From Bradyrhizobium sp. G127 (GTDB lineage: Bacteria; Pseudomonadota; Alphaproteobacteria; Rhizobiales; Xanthobacteraceae), in the NCBI RefSeq assembly GCF_021502575.1, contig NZ_JAKFGN010000001.1:434001-498000 (forward strand): a stretch of DNA of 64,000 nt. The letters are read 5' to 3'. This document shows, in pieces, positions 10,136-19,936 of this stretch (position 1 is the first letter of the stretch; each line of letters begins with the position of its first letter). The notes below the pieces were generated by a model, which did not search any database, was not told the DNA's origin, and saw only the letters and a list, made by a program, of their open reading frames with translations. Both the position numbers and the translations under genes were made by a program.

Positions 10136-11721
10136 CGATTGTCGACTACGGCTTCCTCAAGATCGAGATCGCGTTCGATCCGCCGCCGGGTTTCGTCGGT
10201 GATCCTGCCGTCGCGCAGCAGCTTGTGCAGATAGGTGCGCTCGATGGTGATGATCTCGCGCACCAGCGAGGCCCCGCGCGTTGCCGGCGTGAACTGACCT
10301 TCTTCCCGCGGCGGCTCCGGAAGCGCGCGCATGCGCGTCTCGTGACGGGCCTCAAGAAACCGAGCGAGGCCTTCGGGCAGGTTGCGCTCCCTGATGATTG
10401 TGTCGAGCGAGCCGCGCGCGGCTTCGAGGATCTCCCGCCGTGCGGCGATTTCCGCTTCGCGCTCGTGGATGGCTTCGAGCCGACCGTGTTTCGACAGCCC
10501 GAGCATCTTCACCACCAGCGGCAGCGTCAGTCCGATCCCGACCAGTGTAACGAAGATCACGCCAAAGGTGATGAACAGAATGAGGTCGCGATGTGGAAAT
10601 TCCTGACCATTGGGAAGCGTCAACGGGACCGCGAGCGCAACCGCCAAAGAAACGACACCGCGAATGCCGGTGAAGCCGATGACGACGATGCCGCGCCAAG
10701 ATGGAACAGGGTCGCGGGCCGCGAGCCGCTTGCTGAATACGCGCGTGAGATAGGTACCCGGAAAAACCCACAGGAAGCGCGCCACCACAACGATCACGGA
10801 GATGATCCCGATCGCCGCAAAAATCTCACCGACCGGAAGGTCTTTGGATTTTTCCACCAGCACCCGGGTTTCGAAACCGATCATCAGGAACAACACGCCT
10901 TCGATCAACCAAGTTACCATGTCCCAGAAGAAGATGCCTTGCAGGCGGGTGCTTGCGGGAATCAGTAGCGGACCGTTCCAGCTCACATAGAGGCCGGTTG
11001 CGACGGTCGCGATCACGCCTGAACCGCCGAAATGTTCCGGAACCCAGAAGGCGAGATATGGCGTTAGCAGCGAGAGCGCGATCTCTACGCGGGGATCATG
11101 CGCCCACTGCCGCAGCCGCAGGCTGAGCCAGCCGACCGCGATGCCGAAGATGACTTCGCCCACGATGATCGCCATGAACGTGCCCGCGGCGGGCGCGAGC
11201 GAAAACATTCCGGTCGAAACGGCGAGCACCGCGAAGCGATACAGGATCAGCGCGGTCGCGTCGTTGGCAAGGCCTTCACCCTCGAGAATGACGAGAATGC
11301 GATGCGGCAATTTCAGCCGCCGGGCGATGGCGAGCGGTGCCACCACATCCGGCGGCGACACGATCGCGCCGAGCACGAAGCCGACCCCCCACGGCAGACC
11401 GAGAACCCAATGCGCGGCAGCCGCCACCGCGCATGTGGTGAAGATCACGCAGCCAATGGCGAGCAGGGTGATCGGCCGCAGATTGGACTTGAACTCGCGC
11501 CAGCTCATCGAGACGCCCGCCGAATAGATCAGCGGCGGCAGCACCAGCAACAGCACGCCTTCCGGCTTGATCTCGATGCGTGGAAATCCGGGCGTGAAGG
11601 CGAGAACGATGCCGACGATCAGAAAGACGATGGCGGGCGCAATCGCCAGTTTCTTCGCCAGCGTGGCGGACGCTCCCAGCACCGTCAGGACAAGAAGAAA
11701 TGTCAGGAACGTCGATACCAT
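10114..11721 (-). CDS. CPA1-family Na+/H+ antiporter
   Basis: A 535-residue cation:proton antiporter with about 12 membrane helices followed by a cytoplasmic tail of about 130 residues that is charged and partly helical. The signature GEGLANDATALILY carries the ion-binding Asn-Asp pair typical of the electroneutral NhaP/CPA1 group; GFTGIRGVVSLA is the conserved arginine helix. It should exchange Na+ or K+ for H+ across the inner membrane. The reading frame extends 96 codons further upstream, but that part overlaps the DUF1345 gene and has no family resemblance; the ATG at 11721, 8 nt after the DUF1345 stop, gives the normal hydrophobic N-terminus (VSTFLTFLLVLTVLG). Confidence 0.93.
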   Translation of the reverse strand: MVSTFLTFLLVLTVLGASATLAKKLAIAPAIVFLIVGIVLAFTPGFPRIEIKPEGVLLLVLPPLIYSAGVSMSWREFKSNLRPITLLAIGCVIFTTCAVAAAAHWVLGLPWGVGFVLGAIVSPPDVVAPLAIARRLKLPHRILVILEGEGLANDATALILYRFAVLAVSTGMFSLAPAAGTFMAIIVGEVIFGIAVGWLSLRLRQWAHDPRVEIALSLLTPYLAFWVPEHFGGSGVIATVATGLYVSWNGPLLIPASTRLQGIFFWDMVTWLIEGVLFLMIGFETRVLVEKSKDLPVGEIFAAIGIISVIVVVARFLWVFPGTYLTRVFSKRLAARDPVPSWRGIVVIGFTGIRGVVSLAVALAVPLTLPNGQEFPHRDLILFITFGVIFVTLVGIGLTLPLVVKMLGLSKHGRLEAIHEREAEIAARREILEAARGSLDTIIRERNLPEGLARFLEARHETRMRALPEPPREEGQFTPATRGASLVREIITIERTYLHKLLRDGRITDETRRRIERDLDLEEAVVDNREKNLPL

Positions 11722-11729
11722 CGGGACAG

Positions 11730-12410
11730 TCAGATTGCGCTGGCCGCGATGTTGACCATCAGGGCCACCAGCGCGGTGTTGAAAATGAAGGAGGCGACGC
11801 CGTGCGCGGTGGCGGTGCGGCGAATAATCTTGTCGGTAATGCCGACGTCGGACACCTGCGCCGTCATGCCAATCACGAAGGAGAAGTAGACGAAATCCCA
11901 GTAGTCGGGACCCTTTTCGCCGCCGGGAAAGGCGAGCCCGCCAATGTTCCGGCCGCGATAGTATTCGTGCGCGTAGTGAAGCGCGAAGGTGGTGTGGATC
12001 GCGCTCCATGACAGAACGATGGTCACGACCGCAAGGATGAGCTGCGGCGCCCGCTGCGGCTTGATGCCGAGTTCCACCACGATAGCAGCGATGCTGGCGA
12101 AGGCCGCGACGGCCGTCAGAATCAGGATCAGGAAGCGTCCGTCATCTTGAAGCGCGGCCAGCCTGCGGATGCGCTCGCTGTCGCACGACAGAAACAGCAC
12201 GAAGGCGAGCGTGATGTAGAACGCGATGGAAATGTCCCAGGCGATGAGCAGCCGCGTCGCGATGCGCAGCGATTCCGGCAGCACCAGGAGGGATGCGAGA
12301 CCGATGGCGAGCGAGACAAACAGACGTGGCCGGGCAAGAACGATGCGGATTGGTTTCGGCATCGCCCTGAGGCGGTGCAGATAGGGATCGCCGTCGTTCT
12401 TGCCTGCCAT
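11730..12410 (-). CDS. DUF1345 family integral membrane protein
   Basis: A 226-residue protein from the chosen ATG at 12410, with about five to six hydrophobic helices. The second half holds the DUF1345 hallmarks HTTFALHYAHEYY and DYWDFVYFSFVIGMT, followed by DVGITDKIIRR. Function of the family is unknown; the similarity of the HTT...YW.D.YF.F segments to a channel-like helical hairpin has been noted for the family in general, but nothing catalytic is visible. The frame is open 18 codons further upstream inside the prenyl synthase gene; ATG 12410 follows that stop by 7 nt and the antiporter starts 8 nt downstream, so the three genes form one transcription unit. Confidence 0.85.
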   Translation of the reverse strand: MAGKNDGDPYLHRLRAMPKPIRIVLARPRLFVSLAIGLASLLVLPESLRIATRLLIAWDISIAFYITLAFVLFLSCDSERIRRLAALQDDGRFLILILTAVAAFASIAAIVVELGIKPQRAPQLILAVVTIVLSWSAIHTTFALHYAHEYYRGRNIGGLAFPGGEKGPDYWDFVYFSFVIGMTAQVSDVGITDKIIRRTATAHGVASFIFNTALVALMVNIAASAI

Positions 12411-12417
12411 CTCTATC

Positions 12418-13344
12418 CTAATTCTGCCGCTCAGCGACGAACCGCGACGCCGCGCGCAGGACATCGCCCTTCGCGCCGAACGGGGCGAGCGCTGCGTCGG
12501 CCTGCGTCAGGAGATCACGCACGCGGGCCTTCGCGCCGTCGATACCAAGCAGCGTGACGAAGGTCGTCTTGCCTGCGGCGGCGTCCTGTCCGGCCGGCTT
12601 GCCAAGGGCTGCGGCATCGCCTTCGACGTCGAGCAGATCGTCGGCAATCTGGAAAGCTTCGCCCAGCGCATGACCATAGGTATCGAGGGCGTCGTAGTGA
12701 TCCTTCGGCGCCTGGCCGAGCAAAGCGCCGGCAATGCAGCCGTACTTGAGCAGAGCGCCGGTCTTCATCTGCTGCAACTTCGCGACATCGGGCGGCTCGC
12801 GATCGCCGAAGCGGCCCTCGCCGGCGAGATCCATGATCTGTCCGCCGACCATGCCGCCGACGCCCGCGGCGCGCGCCAGTGCGCGGGTCAGCAGCAATCG
12901 CACCGTCGGATCCTTGTGGACCTCGTCACGGGTGATGATGTCGAAGGCGATGGTGAGAAGCCCGTCGCCGGCGAGGATTGCAGTGGCGTCGTCGTATTTC
13001 TTGTGCGCCGTAGGCCGCCCGCGGCGCAGGTCGCTGTTGTCCATCGACGGCAGGTCATCATGGATCAGCGAGTAGCAATGGATGCATTCAAGCGCCGCAC
13101 CCGCCATCAGCGCCGCGTCTCGGGGCACGCCGAACACAGCGGCGCTTTCCACCACCAGAAACGGGCGCAGCCGCTTGCCGCCGTTGAGGCTCGAATACCG
13201 CATCGATTCCATCAGCCGGCGCGGGCGCTCGATCTCGCCTGACAGCGGCGTGTCGGACAAGAGCCGCGTCAGCAGCGTCTCGGTGTCCGCTGCGGTGGCG
13301 TCGAGCCGTTTCATGAAATCCTGTGGTGAAGTGCCGCTGGTCAT
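12418..13344 (-). CDS. Short-chain polyprenyl diphosphate synthase (farnesyl/geranylgeranyl type)
   Basis: A 308-residue all-helical prenyltransferase. The first aspartate-rich motif DDLPSMD (96-102, with the two-residue insertion typical of bacterial FPP synthases) and the second DDLLD (235-239) bind the Mg-diphosphates; GGKRLRP is the isopentenyl diphosphate site. It condenses IPP with allylic diphosphates to make FPP or GGPP for ubiquinone, undecaprenyl phosphate and hopanoids. Start ATG 13344 has TTTGGAG 6 nt upstream; the open frame extends 12 codons further. First gene of a three-gene unit with DUF1345 and the antiporter. IspA is the most likely identity; product length cannot be read from sequence. 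Confidence 0.9.
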   Translation of the reverse strand: MTSGTSPQDFMKRLDATAADTETLLTRLLSDTPLSGEIERPRRLMESMRYSSLNGGKRLRPFLVVESAAVFGVPRDAALMAGAALECIHCYSLIHDDLPSMDNSDLRRGRPTAHKKYDDATAILAGDGLLTIAFDIITRDEVHKDPTVRLLLTRALARAAGVGGMVGGQIMDLAGEGRFGDREPPDVAKLQQMKTGALLKYGCIAGALLGQAPKDHYDALDTYGHALGEAFQIADDLLDVEGDAAALGKPAGQDAAAGKTTFVTLLGIDGAKARVRDLLTQADAALAPFGAKGDVLRAASRFVAERQN

Positions 13345-13491
13345 CAAAAACTCCAAAGGGACGCAAATTTCGGCGGACAATCGGTCATGGCATCGTCCGC
13401 GTCAATTCCGCCGGACCGGCTCCAGACCGGGATTTGGCTAGAGCAGGGCTGCGGGTTTCTGCTAGCTACAACAGTCATCAGGGCATGAGGC

Positions 13492-14169
13492 GTGATGCGA
13501 CGATTGATCCGTATGATTGTGCTGGGCGTGCTGGGACTGGTGCTTTTGCCCTATGTCCTGACGCCAATCTACAGTGCGGGTCACCCCATCTCGACGCTGA
13601 TGATCGGCCGGTTTCTGACAGGCGAGCCGGTGACCCGGACATGGGTCGATATCGACGCCATCGCGCCGGCCCTGCCGCGGTCCGTGGTGGCGGCGGAGGA
13701 CGCCAAATTCTGTTCCCATCGCGGCATCGACTGGGATTCGGTGCAGGACATCCTTGAAGAGGCGCAGGATGGCGAGGTGTCGCGCGGTGGCTCGACCATC
13801 ACGCAGCAAGTAGCCAAGAACCTGTTTTTGTGGCCGGGCCGCAGCGTGGTTCGCAAGGCGCTGGAATTTCCGCTGGCGCTGTGGATCGACTTGGTGCTGC
13901 CGAAAAAGCGCATCCTGGAACTGTATCTCAACGTCGCGGAATTGGGCCCGAGCGGGCAGTTCGGCGCCCAAGCCGGCGCAAACTATGCATTTGGCCGTTC
14001 CGCCTCGGCGCTGTCGGCGCAGGAAGCCGCTCTGCTCGCCTCGATCCTGCCAAATCCAGTCACCCGGAGCGCCCGCGCGCCGGGCCCGGGCGTCAGAAGG
14101 CTGGCCGGAACCTACATGCAACGGGCGCAGTCGGCTGAAATCTCCAATTGCTGGGGCCGGAATCGCTGA
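13492..14169 (+). CDS. mtgA: Monofunctional peptidoglycan glycosyltransferase
   Basis: A 225-residue GT51 enzyme: an N-terminal signal anchor (about 5-28), then the catalytic module with the general base Glu69 in [29 protein letters not shown] (99-112), and [12 protein letters not shown]. It polymerises lipid II into glycan strands in the periplasm without a transpeptidase domain. The start may be GTG 13492 or the adjacent ATG 13495, with TGAGG just upstream. Length and motif order are normal for MtgA. Confidence 0.95.
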   Translation: MMRRLIRMIVLGVLGLVLLPYVLTPIYSAGHPISTLMIGRFLTGEPVTRTWVDIDAIAPALPRSVVAAEDAKFCSHRGIDWDSVQDILEEAQDGEVSRGGSTITQQVAKNLFLWPGRSVVRKALEFPLALWIDLVLPKKRILELYLNVAELGPSGQFGAQAGANYAFGRSASALSAQEAALLASILPNPVTRSARAPGPGVRRLAGTYMQRAQSAEISNCWGRNR

Positions 14170-14309
14170 TTTTAGGCCGTTTTGGCTTATTTTCTGCAGG
14201 TCCATGCTCTAGCTTTCGGGTTCGGCTTCCTCTATAAGCCCGACCTCAATCCGAATTCTGGAGAGCCCCCGCCCGGCGGGTGAGCCTTGATTTAGAGGAC
14301 GACGATCCC

Positions 14310-14492
14310 ATGGCCGTTCCACGCAGGAAAACCTCGCCGTCACGCCGCGGCATGCGCCGCTCGGCGGACGCGCTCAAGAAGCCGACTTACGTTGAGGACA
14401 AGGATTCGGGCGAACTGCGCCGTCCGCACCACCTCGACCTCAAGACCGGCATGTACAAGGGCCGTCAGGTCCTGAAGGTCAAGAAGGACTGA
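14310..14492 (+). CDS. rpmF: 50S ribosomal protein L32
   Basis: Exactly 60 residues, starting [20 protein letters not shown] and ending QVLKVKKD, the alphaproteobacterial form of L32 lacking the zinc-binding cysteines. Very basic, as expected. The frame opens ten codons earlier (14280) but the ATG at 14310, preceded by a GAGGA, is the conserved start. It is not followed by plsX as in many other bacteria; the next gene encodes an uncharacterised membrane protein. Confidence 0.97.
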   Translation: MAVPRRKTSPSRRGMRRSADALKKPTYVEDKDSGELRRPHHLDLKTGMYKGRQVLKVKKD

Positions 14493-14636
14493 TGCCCTTC
14501 TCCGTTCGCGCTGCCTCGCGCAGCGCGAGCGGTGTGATGGTGGCGGAAAGGCATTGCGAACGCCTTCCATAAGAACGCCACACACCCATGTGACGACAAG
14601 CGCCCACAGGATGTCGTTCCGAGAAAGCTGCCGGCG

Positions 14637-15365
14637 ATGATCGGTTTCCCGCTGCTTCTGATTCCGTTCGCGATCTACAACATCTTCGTGTTTCTGATGC
14701 CCGGCGTGGCGTTCACCACGCCGATCATCGACGTTCGGTTGATGTCGGGAGTCGCCTGGACGCCGACGTTCGGCGATGCACTGCTGACGCTCGGCGCGCT
14801 GTTGCTGCTGCTCGAAGTCATCAAAGCATCGCGGCCGGGCGCGCGATATCTCACCGATCATTTGCTGTCGCTGATCGTATTTGGCGCTGCAGTGGCAGAA
14901 TTTCTGCTGCTGGCGCCGTTCGGCACGTCGGCCTTCTTCATGCTCACGGTGCTGATGGCAGTAGAATTTCTCGCGGGCGTCTCCCTGAGTCTCCGGAACC
15001 GGCATCGTCCGGCGCCTGCTATAGCGCCCGTGGCTCCGCCTGTGGACGTCACAGACGATGCGGTGTCGGCCCCGGCCAGCCGCGCGCCGTCCGAGCCATC
15101 CTTCGATCCGGTGCCTCAGGCCCCCAAGCCGGTTGAGCCAGCGTTCGGGCCAACGGAGCATGCAGCCGAGCCTCGGCTTGAGCCGCAGCCAGAGGCAGCA
15201 CCGAAGCCGGTGCCGTCACTGGCGGTGATCCGGAATTCCGAAAGCCCTGCGCCTGCTCCGGTTGTGCCCCCTGCACCGGAGCGCAAGATCGCGGACTGGA
15301 GCGTTGCCGATCTGGTGTCCGATCACGAGCCAGAGCGCGGACCGCACCCTCAGCCCAAGGCGTGA
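14637..15365 (+). CDS. Uncharacterised membrane protein with four helices and a Pro/Ala/Glu-rich tail
   Basis: A 242-residue protein I do not recognise. Four hydrophobic segments are visible (about 1-20, 43-62, 72-92 and 94-113), then a 125-residue cytoplasmic or periplasmic tail rich in Pro, Ala and Glu (APSEPSFDPVPQAPKPVEP) that ends in the less biased IADWSVADLVSDHEPERG. The tail looks like a disordered linker carrying a short terminal interaction motif. Codon usage matches the neighbours. It follows rpmF by 144 nt on the same strand. Function unknown. Confidence 0.75.
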   Translation: MIGFPLLLIPFAIYNIFVFLMPGVAFTTPIIDVRLMSGVAWTPTFGDALLTLGALLLLLEVIKASRPGARYLTDHLLSLIVFGAAVAEFLLLAPFGTSAFFMLTVLMAVEFLAGVSLSLRNRHRPAPAIAPVAPPVDVTDDAVSAPASRAPSEPSFDPVPQAPKPVEPAFGPTEHAAEPRLEPQPEAAPKPVPSLAVIRNSESPAPAPVVPPAPERKIADWSVADLVSDHEPERGPHPQPKA

Positions 15366-15370
15366 TCGTT

Positions 15371-15682
15371 TCAAGCGATCTGCGATAACACCCTGCCGTA
15401 ACCGCGTGCGCCCTTCACCGTTGTGCGGTCATACAGCGCATGGGCGGTGGCCGGGGTCTCTCGGCGCATTGCTCGTGTCTGGGGCGCATGTTCAGCCATC
15501 GCGATCAGGTGGGCCACGAACGATGCATCTGGCCGCGCGGCGCGCGATCCCGGAATCCGTTCCGTGCGCCCGACCGGAATCAACGCCCGGGAGGGAACGG
15601 CCTCTTGTGCAGGGACGCCATCGGCGGCTTCCACTTTGGTCGTATTCGGCCCGATCGCCAACGTGATCCTTGAAACGGTCAT
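15371..15682 (-). CDS. Small orphan protein (103 aa), unknown function
   Basis: A reverse-strand frame of 103 codons with strong GC preference at third positions, in a region where no forward frame looks genuine. The C-terminal half (RPDASFVAHLIAMAEHAP, QTRAMRRETP) has the look of a conserved small helical domain with a basic segment that I believe recurs in small Bradyrhizobiaceae proteins; this is recollection, not a search. No signal peptide or membrane helix. It converges with the membrane-protein gene at 14637-15365, only 5 nt apart. Confidence 0.6.
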   Translation of the reverse strand: MTVSRITLAIGPNTTKVEAADGVPAQEAVPSRALIPVGRTERIPGSRAARPDASFVAHLIAMAEHAPQTRAMRRETPATAHALYDRTTVKGARGYGRVLSQIA

Positions 15683-15902
15683 TGCCTGCCATCGCCTGTT
15701 TCATTTCGAGACGCAATGCGTCTTCCACATGCAACATCGCAAGGGACGTGCCGGTTGTGGTTGGCAGCCGGTTACCCGTTTCCGGACATTCGGAAACAAG
15801 CCGTTTGTCGGATTATTCAGGAAGTTGACCTAGGCTCGCGCCCGCCGGACACTTCATTTCAGCAATCGAATCACCCTCCGCACGTCCCGGAACGAGGCAC
15901 CT

Positions 15903-17678
15903 TTGACAATCAGCCGGATTCAAACCTCGATTCCTTCCGAGCCAATGCCTGCGTCCGCGGATAACCATACTCTCCGCCGCGCGACGCCGGCCGGCGGGGA
16001 CCTTCTCGCGACCCTCGGTCAGGCCAGCCTGACCTGGACCATCGCGAACGATACCTTGCAGTGGAGCGACAATGTCGCAGCGGTTCTGACCGACATTCCG
16101 CAGGCGGCATTGTCGAAAGCGACCGAATTTTCAAAACTGATCGAGCCGAGGCGCGGCATCCGCAACGACGCCGTGCTGAATTCCACGGCGGTCGATACCG
16201 GGAACGGCGTGCCCTATCAGGTTGAATATGGTTTGCGTGTCGGCATATCGGCGCCGGTGCTGTGGATCGATGAGTGCGGCCGCTGGTTCGCCGGCCCCGA
16301 TGGCAAGCCATCCCGTGCCCACGCCGTTATTCGCATCAACAACGAGCGTCACGCCCGCGATGAGCAGCTTCTGAAATTGTCGCAGGACGATCCGCTGACC
16401 GGCGAATTCAATCGCACGCGTTTGACGGCAGCGCTGGCCGAAGCGATCGAAGAGGCCGGTCGATTCCGCACCTCCTTCGCCTTCATGCTGGTGGGCATCG
16501 ATCATCTGGCCGCGATCAACGATGCCTTCGGCTACGAGGTTGCAGACGAGGTCATCCGTGAGGTGGCGAAGCGTATCCGCGCGCGGCTACGCGGCGGCGA
16601 TGTGCTCGGGCGTTTTTCCGGTAACAAGTTCGGGCTGATCCTGAAGAACTGCTCCGTCGATGATATGAATATCGCCGCGGAGCGTTTCCTGTCCGGAATT
16701 CGCGATGAAGTGGTGCCGACGCGGTCAGGCCCCGTGGCTGTGACGGCATCGATCGGCGCCATCAACGCGCTCCGGCATGCGCGCACGCTTGAGGAGGCGA
16801 TGAGCCGGACCCAGGAAGCGCTCGATCTCACCAAGGCGCGCCGCCGTGGGTCGCTGATGGTGTGGCAGCCGAACGTCGAGCGTGATGCGCAGCGCCGCGT
16901 CAACATCCGCGTCACCGATGAGATCGTCACGGCATTGAACGAACGCCGCATCGTGATGGCCTATGAGCCGGTGGTCACGGCGGACATGCGAGAACCTGCG
17001 TTTCATGAATGTCTGGTGCGGATGCGCCAGGAGGACGGCGAGTATTCGCTGTCGCCGGACATCGTTCCGGTCGCCGAGAAACTTGGACTGATCCGGCTGG
17101 TCGATCACCGTGTACTGGAGCTGGTGGTGGCGGAACTGGCGGCGGCGCCCGACGTGCAGCTCAGCCTGAATATCTCGCCCGGCACGACAATGGATCCCGA
17201 CTGGTGGACCAGCATCGAATCGCTAATGCAGACCCATCCGGGCGCCGCCGAACGGCTGATCGTGGAGATCACCGAAACGGTGGCGATCCAGAATCTGGAC
17301 GATGTCCGTGGCTTCGTCACGCGGCTGAAAAAACTCGGCAGCCGTATTGCGATCGACGATTTCGGCGCCGGCTACACATCATTCCGCAATCTGCGAAAAC
17401 TTGGCGTCGACATCGTGAAAATCGACGGCGCTTTCGTGCAGAACATCGCGCGGTCGGCCGATGACCGGGCATTCGTACAAACCCTGATCGATCTTGCGCA
17501 TCGTCTCGGCATCAAGACGGTTGCCGAATGGGTGCAGGATGAAGAATCCGCCCAACTGCTGCGCGGCTGGGGCTGTGACTACATTCAGGGCCGGCTTACC
17601 GGACTGGCGTCGCTGACGAAGCCGTGGGCTTCAGATGCCATGATGCAGCAACCCGAGGTCGCACGCGCATCCAGCTGA
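15903..17678 (+). CDS. PAS/GGDEF/EAL cyclic-di-GMP protein, degenerate GGDEF, intact EAL
   Basis: A 591-residue protein with no membrane segment. Residues about 35-150 look like a PAS-type sensor, 155-320 a GGDEF domain and 340-575 an EAL domain. The GGDEF active-site loop reads SGNKF (239-243), so cyclase activity is unlikely. The EAL motif reads ECL but keeps the catalytic Glu369, and the other metal or substrate residues are present: Asn423, Glu455, Asp485-Asp486, Lys506, Glu542 and Gln562. A working c-di-GMP phosphodiesterase regulated by its PAS and vestigial GGDEF domains is the likely role. The start is TTG 15903 with GAGG 5 nt upstream; ATG 15945 is the alternative. Confidence 0.92.
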   Translation: MTISRIQTSIPSEPMPASADNHTLRRATPAGGDLLATLGQASLTWTIANDTLQWSDNVAAVLTDIPQAALSKATEFSKLIEPRRGIRNDAVLNSTAVDTGNGVPYQVEYGLRVGISAPVLWIDECGRWFAGPDGKPSRAHAVIRINNERHARDEQLLKLSQDDPLTGEFNRTRLTAALAEAIEEAGRFRTSFAFMLVGIDHLAAINDAFGYEVADEVIREVAKRIRARLRGGDVLGRFSGNKFGLILKNCSVDDMNIAAERFLSGIRDEVVPTRSGPVAVTASIGAINALRHARTLEEAMSRTQEALDLTKARRRGSLMVWQPNVERDAQRRVNIRVTDEIVTALNERRIVMAYEPVVTADMREPAFHECLVRMRQEDGEYSLSPDIVPVAEKLGLIRLVDHRVLELVVAELAAAPDVQLSLNISPGTTMDPDWWTSIESLMQTHPGAAERLIVEITETVAIQNLDDVRGFVTRLKKLGSRIAIDDFGAGYTSFRNLRKLGVDIVKIDGAFVQNIARSADDRAFVQTLIDLAHRLGIKTVAEWVQDEESAQLLRGWGCDYIQGRLTGLASLTKPWASDAMMQQPEVARASS

Positions 17679-17732
17679 CGCTGTCTTCTATGGGAAACGG
17701 CGTCGTCGCGCAGGCGCGGCGACGCCGATAAC

Positions 17733-18332
17733 TCAGCTCTTGTTTTCGGATTCTTTCGACATCCGCTCGAGACGCTCCTGCATCTCCTTCATCTGACGCT
17801 TGAGATCGTCGATGCCTCCCTCGGCAGGTTCGCTGGCTGTCGGCGGCGATTCCGCCGATGGAGTTTCCTTCCGCAAGGGCGCGCCGAATGGCTTGAACAT
17901 CGCAAATGTACGCTCGAACATTTCCATGTTGCGGCGAACATGCTCTTCAAGCGGCGCGAATGGCGTGTTGCTGAACGTGTTCGTCATCTGCTTGCGGAAC
18001 TTTTCCTGCTCGCGCGTCAGCGTGTCGATCGACTGCTCCAGATACTTCGGCACCACCATCTGCATGCTGTCGCCGTAGAAGCGGATCAACTGACGCAGGA
18101 ACGTGGTCGGCAGCAGGTTCTGGCCGGCCTTGTTTTCCTGTTCGAAGATGATCTGCGCCAGCACCGAGCGGGTGATGTCATCGCCGGTCTTCGCGTCGTA
18201 GACGAGGAAATCCTCGCCTTCCTTCACCATGGCCGCGAGGTCTTCGAGCGTCACATAGGTGCTGGTGCCCGTGTTGTAGAGGCGCCGATTGGCGTACTTT
18301 TTAATGGTAATTGGCTGATCGGATTTTGCCAT
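17733..18332 (-). CDS. phaR: Polyhydroxyalkanoate synthesis repressor PhaR
   Basis: A 199-residue protein from the ATG at 18332. The N-terminus has the PhaR DNA-binding domain (ITIKKYANRRLYNTGTSTYV) followed by the PHB-accumulation regulatory domain (about 65-105, RSVLAQIIFEQE) and a C-terminal heptad-like region rich in Met, Glu and Lys. PhaR represses phasin and related genes and is released when it binds nascent polyhydroxybutyrate granules. It diverges from phaA at 18622, which fits control of the locus. The frame is open four codons further upstream. Confidence 0.95.
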   Translation of the reverse strand: MAKSDQPITIKKYANRRLYNTGTSTYVTLEDLAAMVKEGEDFLVYDAKTGDDITRSVLAQIIFEQENKAGQNLLPTTFLRQLIRFYGDSMQMVVPKYLEQSIDTLTREQEKFRKQMTNTFSNTPFAPLEEHVRRNMEMFERTFAMFKPFGAPLRKETPSAESPPTASEPAEGGIDDLKRQMKEMQERLERMSKESENKS

Positions 18333-18388
18333 GGACTCACACATACCTACCTAGCGAGGAATGGAACCGGCGAACGTTGCCGAGGGCA

Positions 18389-18530
18389 GTGCAAACAATG
18401 CATCGCAATAAACTAAGCACTTTCAGAATGGTACGGCTACCGTTTTGTGCAGGACGGTTAATGTCGCGGCATGCTAAGAACGCAATTGCAGCAAACGACC
18501 AGAATGCCTTTGGCCGATTGACGCAAAACG
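18389..18530. promoter_or_regulatory. GCA/TGC-rich stretch between phaR and phaA, possible PhaR-binding region
   Basis: The divergent phaR-phaA intergenic region contains repeated TGCA/GCAA-type words (for example around 18390-18408, 18447-18452, 18481-18495 and 18521-18527). PhaR proteins are known to bind TGC/GCA-rich sites, so this is a candidate autoregulatory region. No strict consensus match was established. Confidence 0.3.
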
Positions 18531-18621
18531 GATAGGTTAATGGGAATTCAGGCCAGCCAAGCTACTGGCGGGCCCCCCTCGCGATCTCAAGTCATTTCGG
18601 CTTCAAAATCAGGAGATGTCC

Positions 18622-19797
<1,176 letters not shown>

Positions 19798-19831
19798 AAA
19801 TCTTTCGAGCGCACTGCACAATATAAAATCC

Positions 19832-19862
19832 AAATGCCCGGCACATTGCCGGGCATTTTTTC
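19832..19862 (+). terminator. Rho-independent terminator between phaA and phaB
   Basis: Perfect 11-bp stem (aaatgcccggc / gccgggcattt) with loop acatt, followed by a T-rich tail. It should end most phaA transcripts before phaB. Confidence 0.88.
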
Positions 19863-19936
19863 TTGCTGTTATCGCAATTGGCCTGAATAGTTATCCTCCA
19901 AAAACACTTCAGTGGACTGCGGAGGGGATACTCAAT

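Noticed and set aside
17698-17727. Hairpin cggcgtcg/cgacgccg between the EAL gene and phaR
   Set aside because: Stem is convincing but there is no T-run in either direction, so it is not called a terminator.
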